NCBI GenBank assembly: GCA_021014945.1
Contig: MU266382.1
Coordinates: 62,001 to 126,000 of the forward strand
Origin: Leucogyrophana mollusca
Lineage: Eukaryota > Basidiomycota > Agaricomycetes > Boletales
Length of the DNA: 64,000 nt
Direction: 5' to 3'
Part shown: positions 10,827 through 21,902 of the stretch, in pieces
Layout of the letters: every line of letters begins with the position of its first letter
Numbering within the stretch: the stretch's first letter is position 1
The notes under the pieces: model-generated
The model's input: the letters and a program-made list of their open reading frames with translations, nothing else
The model's database searches: none
Told to the model about the DNA's origin: nothing
Made by a program: the position numbers and the translations under genes

Positions 10827-12737
10827 TGCGATTGATCGAAAGGAAGATAGAATAAGAGATTTGCTGAGTTAAGTCTAAGTCGAAAAAGCGACAGTCTGCG
10901 AGATTGAGGTCGACGGAGGGCAGGGAAAAGCGTAGGAAGAGTGGGAAGGAGATATTATAGCGAAACGAATCTTGTCGGGATCATCCAACTTGAGGGAGGC
11001 TCCTTGACAACGTCGAGCACGGCGACGACGAGCCTTTCGACGACGGCAGCAACAGCGGCGACGGCGACGAATTCGACGACGAGCTGGTATACGGACGGTG
11101 AGCGACAAGTCCAAGCTCGCGGGCAGCGTTGCAAAACGTCCAAACAGAATTCTCCCAAAGACCCCAGACACGCCCGCTTAGCTAATTTCTAAATCCTTTG
11201 TTCTGCTCCCAGGCCACGTCCGACTCCCCTTCCTGAGACCAAAACATCCCTTTCCCCCGCTCATTCTCGCACAGCTCACTCTCCAAAAATTCTGTACCGT
11301 ACCCGTACATCTCCTCTCGCTGCGCATAATATTTTCCGATTTTTCTCGCGGTGGCCATGGGCTCGCCGTTCCACTCGTTCCCATCAGGCTGACATCACTC
11401 TCATTAATTGGCCAGCCGTAACGTCCCGGCAAAGGAAATCAAAACATTTTATTGCAATTCCGAGCACAAGACATCATCCATAGGTCATCGTAATACATCA
11501 TGGAACTTCCCAGTAGCCAGCGCTACCGACAAGACGGGAAACCAGTCCACTCCTGATCTCCATCCCATGGGAACATCAGCTCCATCCAAACAGCAGTTCC
11601 AGGGGACTTCTGCGACGCAAAGATAGCTGCGACTCAGGATGCCGTGAGTGTGCCCTGCATTTTCCAGTGTGAGGAAATGGTGCGGTCTATCTCGCCGAGG
11701 TAATGGCAACCACGATCCATTCGATTCTATATAAAGTCCAACCAACTCCATCAGCACTCAACATCACGCCGCAATAGCTTAATTTGGCCCGGCGAACCTC
11801 TACACTGCCTTGTGGACATCGTCGGTGAAACGCTCGACTGAGTTGAAACTTGGAGGCGGGCCAAAATACAAAGGCCTGGCTATGCGCATGGTAGTAGTCG
11901 AGGCCAAGGTTCAACAATTGTTCGCGTTTAGATCGCGTGCTTATCGATGGCCTAGATTTCATTAGGGCGGCAAGTCACAAGATGTACATCTTTTTGGCAG
12001 TACACCGATTCCTGACTTCTAGGCGTCAAGAGAGAGAAGCGTTGTATTGTTTTCTGATCCGCTGAGACGATGCGAACAAGAGCGATGCGGCTTTGGCTGT
12101 CGACGAACCCGGGCGGCGGAATGATACAGCGGCGGCAAGTACCACCGAGAGCATTGAAAGACATGGGCAGCGAGAGAATTACCCCTTCAGCCAAAGACAG
12201 AGGACAGGTGTCTCGTTGACCACGCGGCGTTTAAGGACGCACCTGAGGTTAACGTACGCGAAGAAGTTTGTTAAAGCCGCCAAGCCTGGGTCACAAGAAC
12301 AAAGACAGTAGGGCTACTTGAAAAAGGTTCCTTCCAGCGTGGTTTTGAGGGGAACGACGTAAAAGAGCGAGAGCACAGGTTTTGTGTGAGAGATCCACGG
12401 GGCGAAGGACTGCTGAAGATGCGAATCCGAGAGGAAGTAGCAAGAAGTTAATCCTCGTACTTATGTTCGTGGTGCAGTGCAGAGATTCAAGGTGGCCCCT
12501 GCCCGATGCCCAAATCAGATAAATTTCCTTTCTTAATGTTCTGAAGGGGTTATCAATAAATATTATTTATATACTTGTGTGAACCAACCCCTCCGACTTT
12601 CTTGACGGAATCAACTTCGGAAGCAGAGCAGCAACAATTTCCGAGGCACATACTACACAGTGTGGACAATATCCAAGCTATAGCGCGTAGCGATTCAAAT
12701 CCTCGGAAAGACATCTCATTTCTGCTAGTTCAAGGCT
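10827..12737. other. Gene-poor region with a GC-rich triplet-biased stretch
   Basis: No gene is supported apart from a possible missing first exon of the preceding membrane protein. Positions 11007-11095 are built from GAC/GAG/ACG-like triplets and open all frames on both strands, giving Arg-rich, Val/Ala-rich and Ser-rich frames; this is low-complexity DNA rather than clear coding sequence. From 11440 to 12730 only short frames occur. The last 200 bases are AT-rich near 12540-12575 and probably lead into the gene at 12738. Confidence 0.4.
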
Positions 12738-15392
12738 ATGGCAGACAGAGGATATGCAGTCCTACTGACTTACCTCCACCAGCCAACCAGGAGCACTCCC
12801 GCTCTTCCAACCATCCAGGGCCTCATAGCACACTATCTGGCCGCCGTCAAGCCTTACCCCACACCCCTTGCGGCCGCGATCGTCAGCAGCCCACTGTTTC
12901 TCCCGTTCTCGCATACCAAACTGCAAGCTCTGAGCACATCTTTCCGCCATGCGGTGCACACAAAGGCGCAGACGCTCAGGGCTGAAGCCAGCGGCGTATT
13001 CTCCCCGAGCCTGAGCACGCAGCTAGAGGACTGGTCCGCGGCCGTAATGAAGGGACTGGAAGGGGGACACGCTATTACGAGGTTGACGTGCTGTGGCGGA
13101 TTACTGCTTGGTCTAGACGATATCTCGTCGCGTTTACCTACTAACCAGCACCACGTGAAAGCAGGCGTGGAGGACGAGCTTATCCTGACCTTCGCGGATG
13201 TGATCGACGTGTTCTCATCACCTGGCGGCTGGGAGAAGGAATTCCAGCCTTCCACCGAAGATGGCGAAGGTCGGTTTCAGAATAGTTTATTGGCGTCTTC
13301 TAGACTCGCGGACACGTTTGCTTCATAGATGCAATGTCCTTGTCCATGGTGATAGCATCCCAGTCACTTCTACTGGTACCACCCGAGAAATTTGTCGCCC
13401 TGCCTCTGTCGGTAAGCGCATGTCCAATGCCCTAAAGAAACCCTCTGATATGGTCGAAGCTACTGTTAAGCCTCGTTGTTTGCACCATCGACCGTGCCTT
13501 CCGGTCGGGGTCCTTTCTGGAAAACCTCCAATCTTCAATGCACCAGCATCCCGACTATAAGGTTTTCATACCGGTAAGTGTTCATAAACATTCGAGGAAT
13601 CGTGAAGTCATTTTCGGTCAGAACACTGCGGCGATCAATGTCTCTATCGATTCCGTCTCTTCATCACCCGTGATGTCATCCATGGGCTCGTTGGCGAAGC
13701 TGTGCGATAGGGCTCTTTCGCTTTTCATTGGCCATCGGCCAGACCTTGCTGTACCCCAGACTGCGGATATCTTCAGCGTATTCGAACAACTCTCGGCAAG
13801 GGTCGAAGCAGACTGGGCAAATAGCGCCTTATCCGGAATAACAAGTGAAGCTTCCGTCGGTGAGGGCTACAAACACCTGTCACGTCCTATCTCCCCACCA
13901 TCTCACCCGATCAAACAGCTCCACAAAACCAAGATCTAACGACTTCTATCTGGACGATCTTGAAAACGTTGCTTTTCACCGCGATAAGGATCACCGAAGC
14001 TGGACTATCAGCTGTCGTATTCGTCCCACCCTCTCACGTTAGCCACCCTCCTCGAGGATCCGCCAAGGTATCCCCGGATGCTTCTCCGTCCACGCTGGCC
14101 CTCAGCACCCTCCGCACCCTCTTCCATCTGTCCTTTGTGATCTCTCAATTCGGGGGCGCTGGGCAGGGTGCATTCGTGGAGCTGAAGAAGGCATTTTTCC
14201 TCGCGCTTGATGTGCTCGCGACGAATAGCCCTGAGAGCGAGCAGTTTGTCCGGGATTTATGGCATTCTTGCGAAGCATTCCCCTCTGGTAATCACCCTTT
14301 CACTTCCACCAATCGCGCGTCGCATCGTTGACTTATTACTCACATTCTAGATGATGCTCCCTTTTATCAGGCAAAGAAGGCATTTGCACTCGCGGCCATC
14401 GAGCAGCTCATTCCAGTCTTGAGTGCCCAGTGTATCCAAGATCTTATCTTCCCTCTGTGTCTCCCGTAAGACCAGGACCCCACTCACCTCGCGGTCCACT
14501 GACGTGTGTCCCACAGGCACCTATGCGATCCCACTCACCGTGAGACGTACGAATCCGCACATAGTGTTGTGCTGGCCATTTTTGCTTCGCACGCACAGAA
14601 GACCAGCCAGGGTATACTTCCCCCTCCTCGGACCGAACTCGTCGACGACCGCGAGGAAGGCCGACTAAATAGTGAACCTCAGGGCAAGGGGTTTGTTGAT
14701 ACCATCGTCCCGTTTTACGCGGGATGCTTAATAGAGGTGTGTAAATTTATCCCTCGGTCACGTGGTGGACAGAGCTCAGCGCCCTCGTGCTGTAGAACTC
14801 GGAGGAGGGAAAACTGAGCACGCCACAACTTCGCCTCGCCTTTGCCGCACTGGTGCGAAGCGCAAGTATCAGCGGGGGCCACGCACTTGCTTGGTTCTGC
14901 ATTGATGCGCTTCTAGCTGCTGTCCGCTCTCTCGCTCTGTCGCCCTCGCAAGACACTGACCGCCTCCACCGACTCCATCTCGCCCTGATCTCGAGCCTAT
15001 CCTCGCTGCCACTCCCGCTCCTCTCGCGTGCCCTAGACTCGGTGCAAGCGGCCGTTCAGAGCTCCCCTCTAGACGGAGGTCGTCGGCAGGAGCTCGTGGA
15101 TGCTCTCTTTGTCGAGATCATGGAGCGAGTCGGGGACAGGGAAAAGGAGTATGCGATGCAGTGGTGGAGCGAGCAGCGGTTAAAGTGGGAGAATACAAAA
15201 GTGGATGGCGGCGCTAGTGCGAGGGGGTATGAAATAGGAAAGGAGGCTGGGCTGAGATTTTGGCGGAGATGGCAGGACAAGGTGTCTGCATCTCAGGCTG
15301 CCGATGTAGAGGGAGCCAGACCTCGCCTCTCTGACTGCGCCTTGGGCTTTGCCGACGGGCAGTTGCTCGACCACCAGCACGGGCCGGGATAG
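12738..15392 (+). CDS. Pex8-like peroxin (peroxisomal import factor)
   Basis: A helical, Leu/Ala/Ser-rich protein of roughly 650-700 residues is encoded over several exons. The first exon starts at ATG 12738 and has the segments TIQGLIAHYLAAVKPYPTP and ITRLTCCGGLLLGLDDI. Near 14370-14570 the coding frame has AKKAFALAAIEQLIPVLS and then HLCDPTHRETYESAHSVVLA, a block I associate with fungal Pex8 proteins. The C-terminal exon (14820-15392) ends with a charged helix containing EKEYAMQWWSEQRLKW. Pex8 is a peripheral peroxisomal membrane protein linking docking and RING complexes during matrix protein import. Yeast Pex8 often ends in a PTS1; here the C-terminus is GPG, so no PTS1 is seen. Internal exon joins near 13270-13330 and 13560-13640 are unresolved. 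The assignment rests on remembered family motifs. Confidence 0.6.
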
Positions 15393-16469
15393 CTCTTTGG
15401 AGTTCCTGCTGGTATTTATCTCGTTCAGCGTGGATGGTTACTAGGACAGGGTCTTCGCGGCGAACGGAATACCCTTACTTGCGGACAACTTGCGGATGTC
15501 CTCAGTACTCCCAATTTTGCACACCTGTACTGGTCATGTGGTGGATATTTCCCATCCTGGCCACAGAGCATACTCGTCCGCCGTGGTTTCCGGTATTGTG
15601 CCTCCGCTGCCGTCAGCTCTTTGGATTTCCGCAACACGTTCCCATAAAATGTATGCCAGCACCCTGTTCGATCAGGTTGCAAACCAGGTGCTTTCATTTC
15701 GAGGAAGGCCAGGGAAGACCTTGGCATAGTATAACTCAGCTCAAGCGCTCAATTTCTCTGTTTATGTATGCAACTGAGGCACGTCTTTCAGGAACCACCT
15801 TGTCACATTATGATCTATCGCTCATTCCCCACCAGTTTCTCGTTACTTAGAGCTTCGACCTGGCGATGCAATCGTGGAGTGCTACCCAGGTCAATGAGCT
15901 CCACTCGATGCTGGCTCCTGGACAGGAACACTTGGCGTGAAGCTATTGATAGAACAAGCGCTGATGGCGCCAACGGTGTGCTTATCACTGGGTGCCGGTA
16001 ATGCCGCTCATCGCTGTCTTCGTCTCCAAAGATCGGCAAACGCGAGGTCCGCACATATGTGATTACTCTTCCCTCACGTCCCTGACCCTGAAGTCACCTT
16101 GAGCTGCATAGCATCATCACCTCGATGCTTGGCTCCCAAGTTATCATTGGTTTGATGCCTGCTGACAATTACAATTCGCTATGAGGGCCAAGTTACCTTG
16201 CCGACTTGGTGCCCCAGGGCCCGCGGTCCTTTTGACGCTCGGAACCTCTATCTGGATTACCTCTGAGTAATTCTAATTAGGTGGTAAACTTGAGGCTATC
16301 GGTTCTGCTCTCAAGACACATAAGGCGTGGCACTCCTCTCACCCCACCATCACCTTAAGCTACTGTGAGTCCCTGTCATTTTTTTCGAGCGAGGCAAGCT
16401 CAAGCCCAATCTCTTGCACTAGCTTCCACACCGTCGTAAACGAGGCCGCGACCCAGACTCACGCCCATT
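15393..16469. other. 1.1-kb gap with weak minus-strand coding traces
   Basis: On the minus strand two short stretches look protein-like: one at about 15540-15640 with ADGSGGTIPETTADEYALWP, and one at about 15448-15530 with KIGSTEDIRKLSASKGIPFA before a stop. They can be joined across a short gap, but nothing upstream completes a gene, and I recognise no family. They may be the 3' end of a decayed or unresolved gene. The rest, 15850-16469, shows nothing beyond short frames and probably includes the promoter of the next gene. Confidence 0.3.
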
Positions 16470-18992
16470 TTGCACATGGATGACGATGACAAAGCTCATC
16501 ACCAACCTCTCTTGCCGTTACGGATGGTCGAAGAGAAGAAGACCAGTCGATGGCGATCGATATCTTGGCCCTGGCAGATACGTCTTTGGCCTTTGACGCT
16601 AGCGTTCGGACAATCGATGTTTCTGCTGGTCGGATGGGGCTTTCTGGCTATCGTCGCGCATGACAACCAAATCATACTTTCCGATGGCGCTGCCCAGGCA
16701 GCAAATAACTCTCCGAGCGCGACTACTCTGATTGTCACATTGGTAGCTACTGTGATGTCTATCATAATGACTTTGTAAGTCATTATCCCCCATATAACCC
16801 TGCTATGAATGACATGTGGGCTCTCGCTCAGCCTGTTTGCGGCCTCGGCTAGATATGCCTTGTCTAATCGTCTATCGCGACCAATGCCCCTGGTTGCCTT
16901 TGGCTCTACAATCGAACTGTCGAAGGGGTCGTTTTTGTTGTCTGCTCGTCATCTATGGTGGACAATCCTCACCCTATTTGGTTGCGTGGCACTTCGCACA
17001 CTGACGGCTGGGTAAGCAGACGCGTTGGTTGAGGCGGTGTCTCCCCCGTGCTTACTCAGTCTACCATTGTAGATGGACTACCTTACTCACGCCAACGCTT
17101 GTCATGATCGAGGTTGAGGCTTCTGGGTCGGAGCTCGACCTCACTTCTCCACCTTTTGCCGAACTCCTCAGCGGGGAGATAATCTATGAGCCAGGCCCTA
17201 ACTCGTCCGTAGCACTGAGTGAGTCCTTGTCTTGATTTCATTCATCGTAGGAGTTTACCATCGATTCACTCCAATCGCTAGTTGAGAATAACTCGTTTCA
17301 AGTGCTGGATCTTGGTGGCGTATTGAGTGGAAACTCTGCTGCTGGTCGCAGTCTTGGGGTACCCAACTCTTTCAATTTCAACGGAGCTACGTACAATTTA
17401 TCCACAGGTTTGTGTCTCCGTCAACATTTAGACTTGATGTGGATATCTTACTTATATTTGTGCATTCAGGAGGTGTCCTCCCCTCCATTCCGGATTACGC
17501 AGGAACCACGTCTATGCCAAGTGACACGCGTCTTGCGTTTTCTGGAGGCAAAGTCCCCGTAAACATGAGCACAAACCCCCAATCATACCCTCAGGGACTT
17601 TCACGCAACTACTCAATGCTCCAGCAGGGCCTCACTGCATCTGTATCATGTTTCCAGAGGAATTTGACCGAGCCAAATCCATTCTATCTGTATTACAGCA
17701 ACACTGCATATCCGGTTCGCTCAACTCAACAGGCTTATGAAAACACGACTATGTTCTACGTGCGGCACTACAACATGAGCGTGCAGTGTAGTGCAGGTAA
17801 GGAACCTTACGTCAAACTCATGCCATCTTCCCCCTGTTGACGAAAGCCCTTGTGTTACGATCCTTCACAGATTATATGTACTACCTCTCATACATGGTGT
17901 GGGCAGACGCCAATGATAACATCGATATCTACGGCTCCGGTTTTATTCCATCACTAGTCTGCCCAGGCACGAAATATGATGGGCCCGCCGAGGGTACTTT
18001 TCGTGAGTTACCAATGTTGATGGAGCTGAAAGGTCGCTGATTGCGTTTTACCTCGGGAAACCCAGTCATCGCCACTCAGGGATGGTTCAAATATGGCTTT
18101 TTACCCGCGACTGTTTGCGAAGTTACCCCGATCATCACAAACGTTTGGGTTGATTACGATGGAGGTATCATCAATGCCACCGAAATAATCAGTAACAAAA
18201 CGCTCGGGGCGGACAACCCTGATGTCCTAGGTTTCATAACAGGGGTGGTCAATTGGCTTGGGTATGCATCTCAAGGCTTAGTCGGAAACACCATGGGAGA
18301 TTCTTTATTCTCCATCTATTCGACTCACGCAGGCTTCTCCGGAACCACCGATACATCCAAACTTTATCCTCTTTTGGTGAGCCATTTCGCCTACTCTGAT
18401 GGTCGGCCTTCACATCTTAGTCTTAATCAGGAAGATTACTGGCGAGGAGTTGTGGAGTTTACAGGCACTGTGAGTGCCTGGACTCCGTGTTCCACTTTCG
18501 CCAATACGCTGACACTCTTCCCTTTGGGAGTTTCTACGCTCTGGCTACTCTGCAACAGGCAGCTTTCCGAGCAATACTGTTCCAGCTAATATGTCTGCCC
18601 CACTGAGTGGAACAGTTCGCATCGCGACGATGGGATGGATATATCGGTCACCGACATATCTTTTGGCTCTGATTCCCATCACAGTGACAGCATTTCTGAC
18701 TTACGCTGCTTTGTGGATTGGCTACGGGGACCAGCAGCCTAGAGATGGGACAGGGTTCCATATTGATCCAACGAACCCCTCCCATATCATCACTGCTGCG
18801 GCCCTTGGAGGGCATTCGGACCTCCCATCCTACACAGACGGAACTGGCGTCTGCGTACGCCTGGAAACCTTGAGTGATGGAAGGCAAGCCCTGATATTGG
18901 CGAATGCTAGCGCTGAGAGTGGGGATGGCGGACGATTAGGGACAGAATCAGCAGATGACAAAGGGCTTAGTCCAAGCCCCTACTATTACTAG
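16470..18992 (+). CDS. Multi-pass membrane protein with large glycosylated ectodomain
   Basis: The protein starts at ATG 16470 or 16476 with an acidic then basic cytosolic N-terminus (MDDDDKAHHQPLLPL). Hydrophobic segments follow at about 16590-16650, 16715-16780 and 16955-17010. A long, Asn-X-Ser/Thr-rich ectodomain of about 450 residues then runs from about 17100 to 18590, and a last transmembrane helix (YLLALIPITVTAFLTYAALW) lies near 18650-18720, followed by a cytosolic tail ending SPSPYYY. The exon joins I could follow are short GT..AG introns, for example 16775-16831, where the frame continues FLFAASARYAL. Proteins with this plan form large lineage-specific families in Agaricomycetes and have no known function. 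Residue number is about 690. The intron structure between 17230 and 18050 is approximate. Confidence 0.6.
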
Positions 18993-20201
18993 GGGACTGG
19001 AGCTTGTCTCTCAGGATTTTTGTATCACCTTGTACTTGATAGATATCGTGTGTAGGCCTGTAAAGCTCGTCTACACCTCTAACTTACACAAGACGTCTCA
19101 TTTGGGATCTGAGTCCACTTGTCACCAACTTCGCGACGTGCTCAACCATAATGTTTCATAGGCACATCACACACTCTGTTCAAGTGCTGGGCCTTCGTCC
19201 TCCTCGTTTCTAACCGTTTGCCACCTGTGAATATCGTTTTCTTTCGTTGAGATCTGGCCCCGTCCGAGTCATCCATAGACACTCTGAGCCTCGGGCGAAG
19301 GAAAACTTTCATCCGACACTGACACCAAGCAGAAAAGATCTCGCGGGTTTCTGGGCACACTTCTACCAGTCTACAGTCTGAGGTAAGTATATTAGAAAAT
19401 CTTCAACTTTTTGAGAAGCGGCGCAGCTTGCTCAACGGCTACTGTACATATTCACACCGAACAGTAGCACGACTGCCTATGGTCGTAACCCGCTCTTCCC
19501 CGCTGCCATATCTACTAACTACACTATATCGTATTCCATCTTTCGTTGCGACATAATTTTCTGCTGCCTTCGGCTGGGGCAGTTCTTTAAGTTTAGGCCC
19601 GAAGTCCACTCGCAAATGTGCACTTGAACAACTGAGCTACGTCGAAGGCGAGTCCAAACAACTAAACTAATCCTATTTCCGAATTGGCGGCTCACAATTC
19701 CATCAGGTGTTGTCCCTCCTTGTTATCGACCTCGATGTGGATGATAAGGTCACGCGCGTAATTCACCAACGGAGTGGTTGTGCATTCCAGGATCTGATTG
19801 GATGTCATTCCAGCGAGGTGTCGATAAGTACCATCCAGGTCACGTATGCGCCAGAAGACGACCGTAATCATTCTGCTGACCTGGATTACGGACTGATATA
19901 TTATGTACTTTTCTTCCTCGCCGCCTTTCCCCACCGCCTCGAACAACATCACGTCTGAGCATGGCCAATCACGAAGGCCCGCTTCTTGGGAATTTCTGGT
20001 CACGATAGCCTCGTTAGCTCCAGATTACATCCAGAAGCTGCTCATGTGGCATCGTCTCCTGTTATCGGACTGGTCAGCTGAGTTGGCTTGAACAAGCTCC
20101 AGGTTGCAGTTTAAGCTGCACGATGATCACCTAGGTAAAGTTCCCAGCCTACAGATCCAGCTAAATAGCTTGCTTTCCAGCCGGATAAGCGTCACACACT
20201 T
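18993..20201. other. Intergenic region with one weak minus-strand frame
   Basis: The main feature is a minus-strand open frame, 19692-20003, of 103 codons. Its C-terminal half (GMTSNQILECTTTPLVNYA and onward) has a natural amino-acid mix, but there is no domain and the N-terminal half is weak. A sequence resembling a tRNA A box lies on the minus strand near 19620-19650, without a matching B box. The last 150 bases are probably the promoter of the dehydrogenase gene. Confidence 0.3.
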
Positions 20202-21344
20202 ATGTCCAGACCCGTTCAATCCGTCTCTGCACTCGCTCCCATTGGCATCAATGCCGCACTCGAGGCCGCATCCGACCCTTCTATAACCCCTCGCCCAAAG
20301 ATCTTCGATGAGTTCTCGTTGGCCGATCGTGTGGCTATCGTGTCTGGGGGAAACGGCGGTCTGGGGCTCGAGATGGCGATTGCATTATGCGAAGCTGGTG
20401 CCCGGGCGACGTACTGTATCGACCTCCCCGCGGAGCCCTCTGCTGAATGGGTTGCATCGAGGGACTTTGTGCAGAAGTTAGGGAACAGCTCGAGGCTGGA
20501 GTATATCAGTGCGGACGTCAGAGACCAGAAAGGGCTCTGGGAGAGGGTCGAGAACGTTGCAGATAAGGAAGGCAGGATGGACGTGTGCATTGCTGCTGCA
20601 GGTATTCTTAAGCCACACACACACTGCTTGGAGTACCCAGCAGAACAGTTCAAGGAGGCGAGTCCCAATCATTGCACATGTGCTAACAGTCGGTGCGAGT
20701 GATGCATATCCATTCAAGGTCCTCGATGTGAACACGAGTGGTGTTCTGTTCACCGCTCAGGCTGCTGGACGTCAAATGGTCAAGTTTGGCAATGGAGGCA
20801 GCATCATAATGATAGCTTCGATGAGTGGAAGCATCACTAACAGGGTGAATAGAACCCTACACCTTGAGATAGGGTATGACTAACGGAGCTTGGTTTACCT
20901 GCCACGGCCCCCAGGACCATGCATGGATCTCCTACAACTCGAGCAAGTCGGCAGTTCTTCAGATGGCGCGCAGCATGGCATGTGAGCTAGGGAGCGAGAG
21001 GATAAGAGTTAACTCGATCTCCCCGGGACATATCTACACAAAGTACGTCTGGCCACTTTGTTAGTGGTCAGCTCTTGCTGCAAATCTCTGACAACCAGTA
21101 AAGCATGACTGCGGCCTACTTAGACAAGTTCCCGCACCTCTTTGACAAATTGTCTGGGATGAACCCCCTGGGAAGGCTAGGGAGGCCCGATGAGATGCGC
21201 GGCGTAGTGACGTGGCTTGCGTCCGATGCTTCGACCTTTTGCACAGGCAGCGAGTGAGTGCTGCACTTGTTTCTCCTAGATGCGCTTCTAATAACGTGCG
21301 CGGGCCGCAGTATCATCATCACTGGCGGCCATCACTCCTGGTAA
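20202..21344 (+). CDS. Short-chain dehydrogenase/reductase (sorbose/mannitol dehydrogenase-like)
   Basis: An NAD(P)-dependent SDR of 297 residues is encoded by five exons: 20202-20657, 20719-20844, 20915-21042, 21104-21253 and 21311-21344, which sum in frame. The Rossmann loop is SGGNGGLG (GxxxGxG kept, first Thr replaced by Ser). The second-strand acidic position is in YCID, suggesting NAD preference. The structural motif NAG is seen as AAAG. The catalytic residues are Asn in DVNTSG, Ser in IASMSG and Tyr/Lys in YNSSK. PGxI(Y)T follows, and the C-terminus reads IIITGGHHSW. Substrate is a guess; the family includes sorbose, arabinitol and mannitol 2-dehydrogenases. The first intron appears to start with GC rather than GT. 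The gene sits just upstream of two CoA ligases on the same strand. Confidence 0.9.
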
Positions 21345-21902
21345 GGTGTCGAAGAGGCTTGCATGTTGTGCGATGATGAGCTTGTTGGGAAGGGGGGCCA
21401 ATGATCTCCGTTAGACCTCGCGAGCCCCAACAGTCGAGAAATCGGTTACATCGCAAGTTTCCTATCGATATCAGAATATTAGTATGATTGATCCCGGTGT
21501 AGATGCTTTCTGGATGGCCATGCTACGGAATAAGTACTCGCTTGGAAAGTTCGCCTGCAGCTGAAAGAGCTGCGCGCATCCTACCAACGTCACATTTTTG
21601 GTCACTAGCAGCGGGGGTTGACCTGGAGTCTTGGGCCTTGCGCCGCGCATTTGAAGTACTGGGGTGCTTGTGGAACTGGAAAGAAGTAATAGACGTACTT
21701 GTGTTCGGTGGTCCGAACATCAACGCATCAGCTCGTGGTTGCTTACGCACAAGCTTAGCTTGATAACATAAGTCAATGCGGGGCTATATCGCGTCCGATG
21801 AGATTGTCGGACATGTTCGGCTCTCTTCCCACTCAAGTACTCGGGTATTCAAGTCTGGAGCTGGTTCACGAAAGTTCAACAGGTTGAACTCGAACACAAG
21901 AA
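21345..21902. other. Intergenic region upstream of the first CoA ligase
   Basis: No gene is seen. Overlapping open frames at 21503-21763 (plus) and 21523-21750 (minus) are mirror images of the same sequence and lack protein features. The region probably holds the dehydrogenase 3' end and the promoter of the ligase that starts at 21903. Confidence 0.4.

Noticed and set aside
10941..11192. Long Ala/Val-, Arg- and Ser/Thr-rich frames on both strands
   Set aside because: They come from one low-complexity GAC/GAG/ACG stretch that keeps all frames open; no splice-supported gene uses it, though it could hide the missing first exon of the gene at 9403.
19610..19655. tRNA-like A box on the minus strand (TAGCTCAGTTG)
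   Set aside because: No B box (GGTTCGA) or T arm follows at the right distance, and no acceptor stem pairs.
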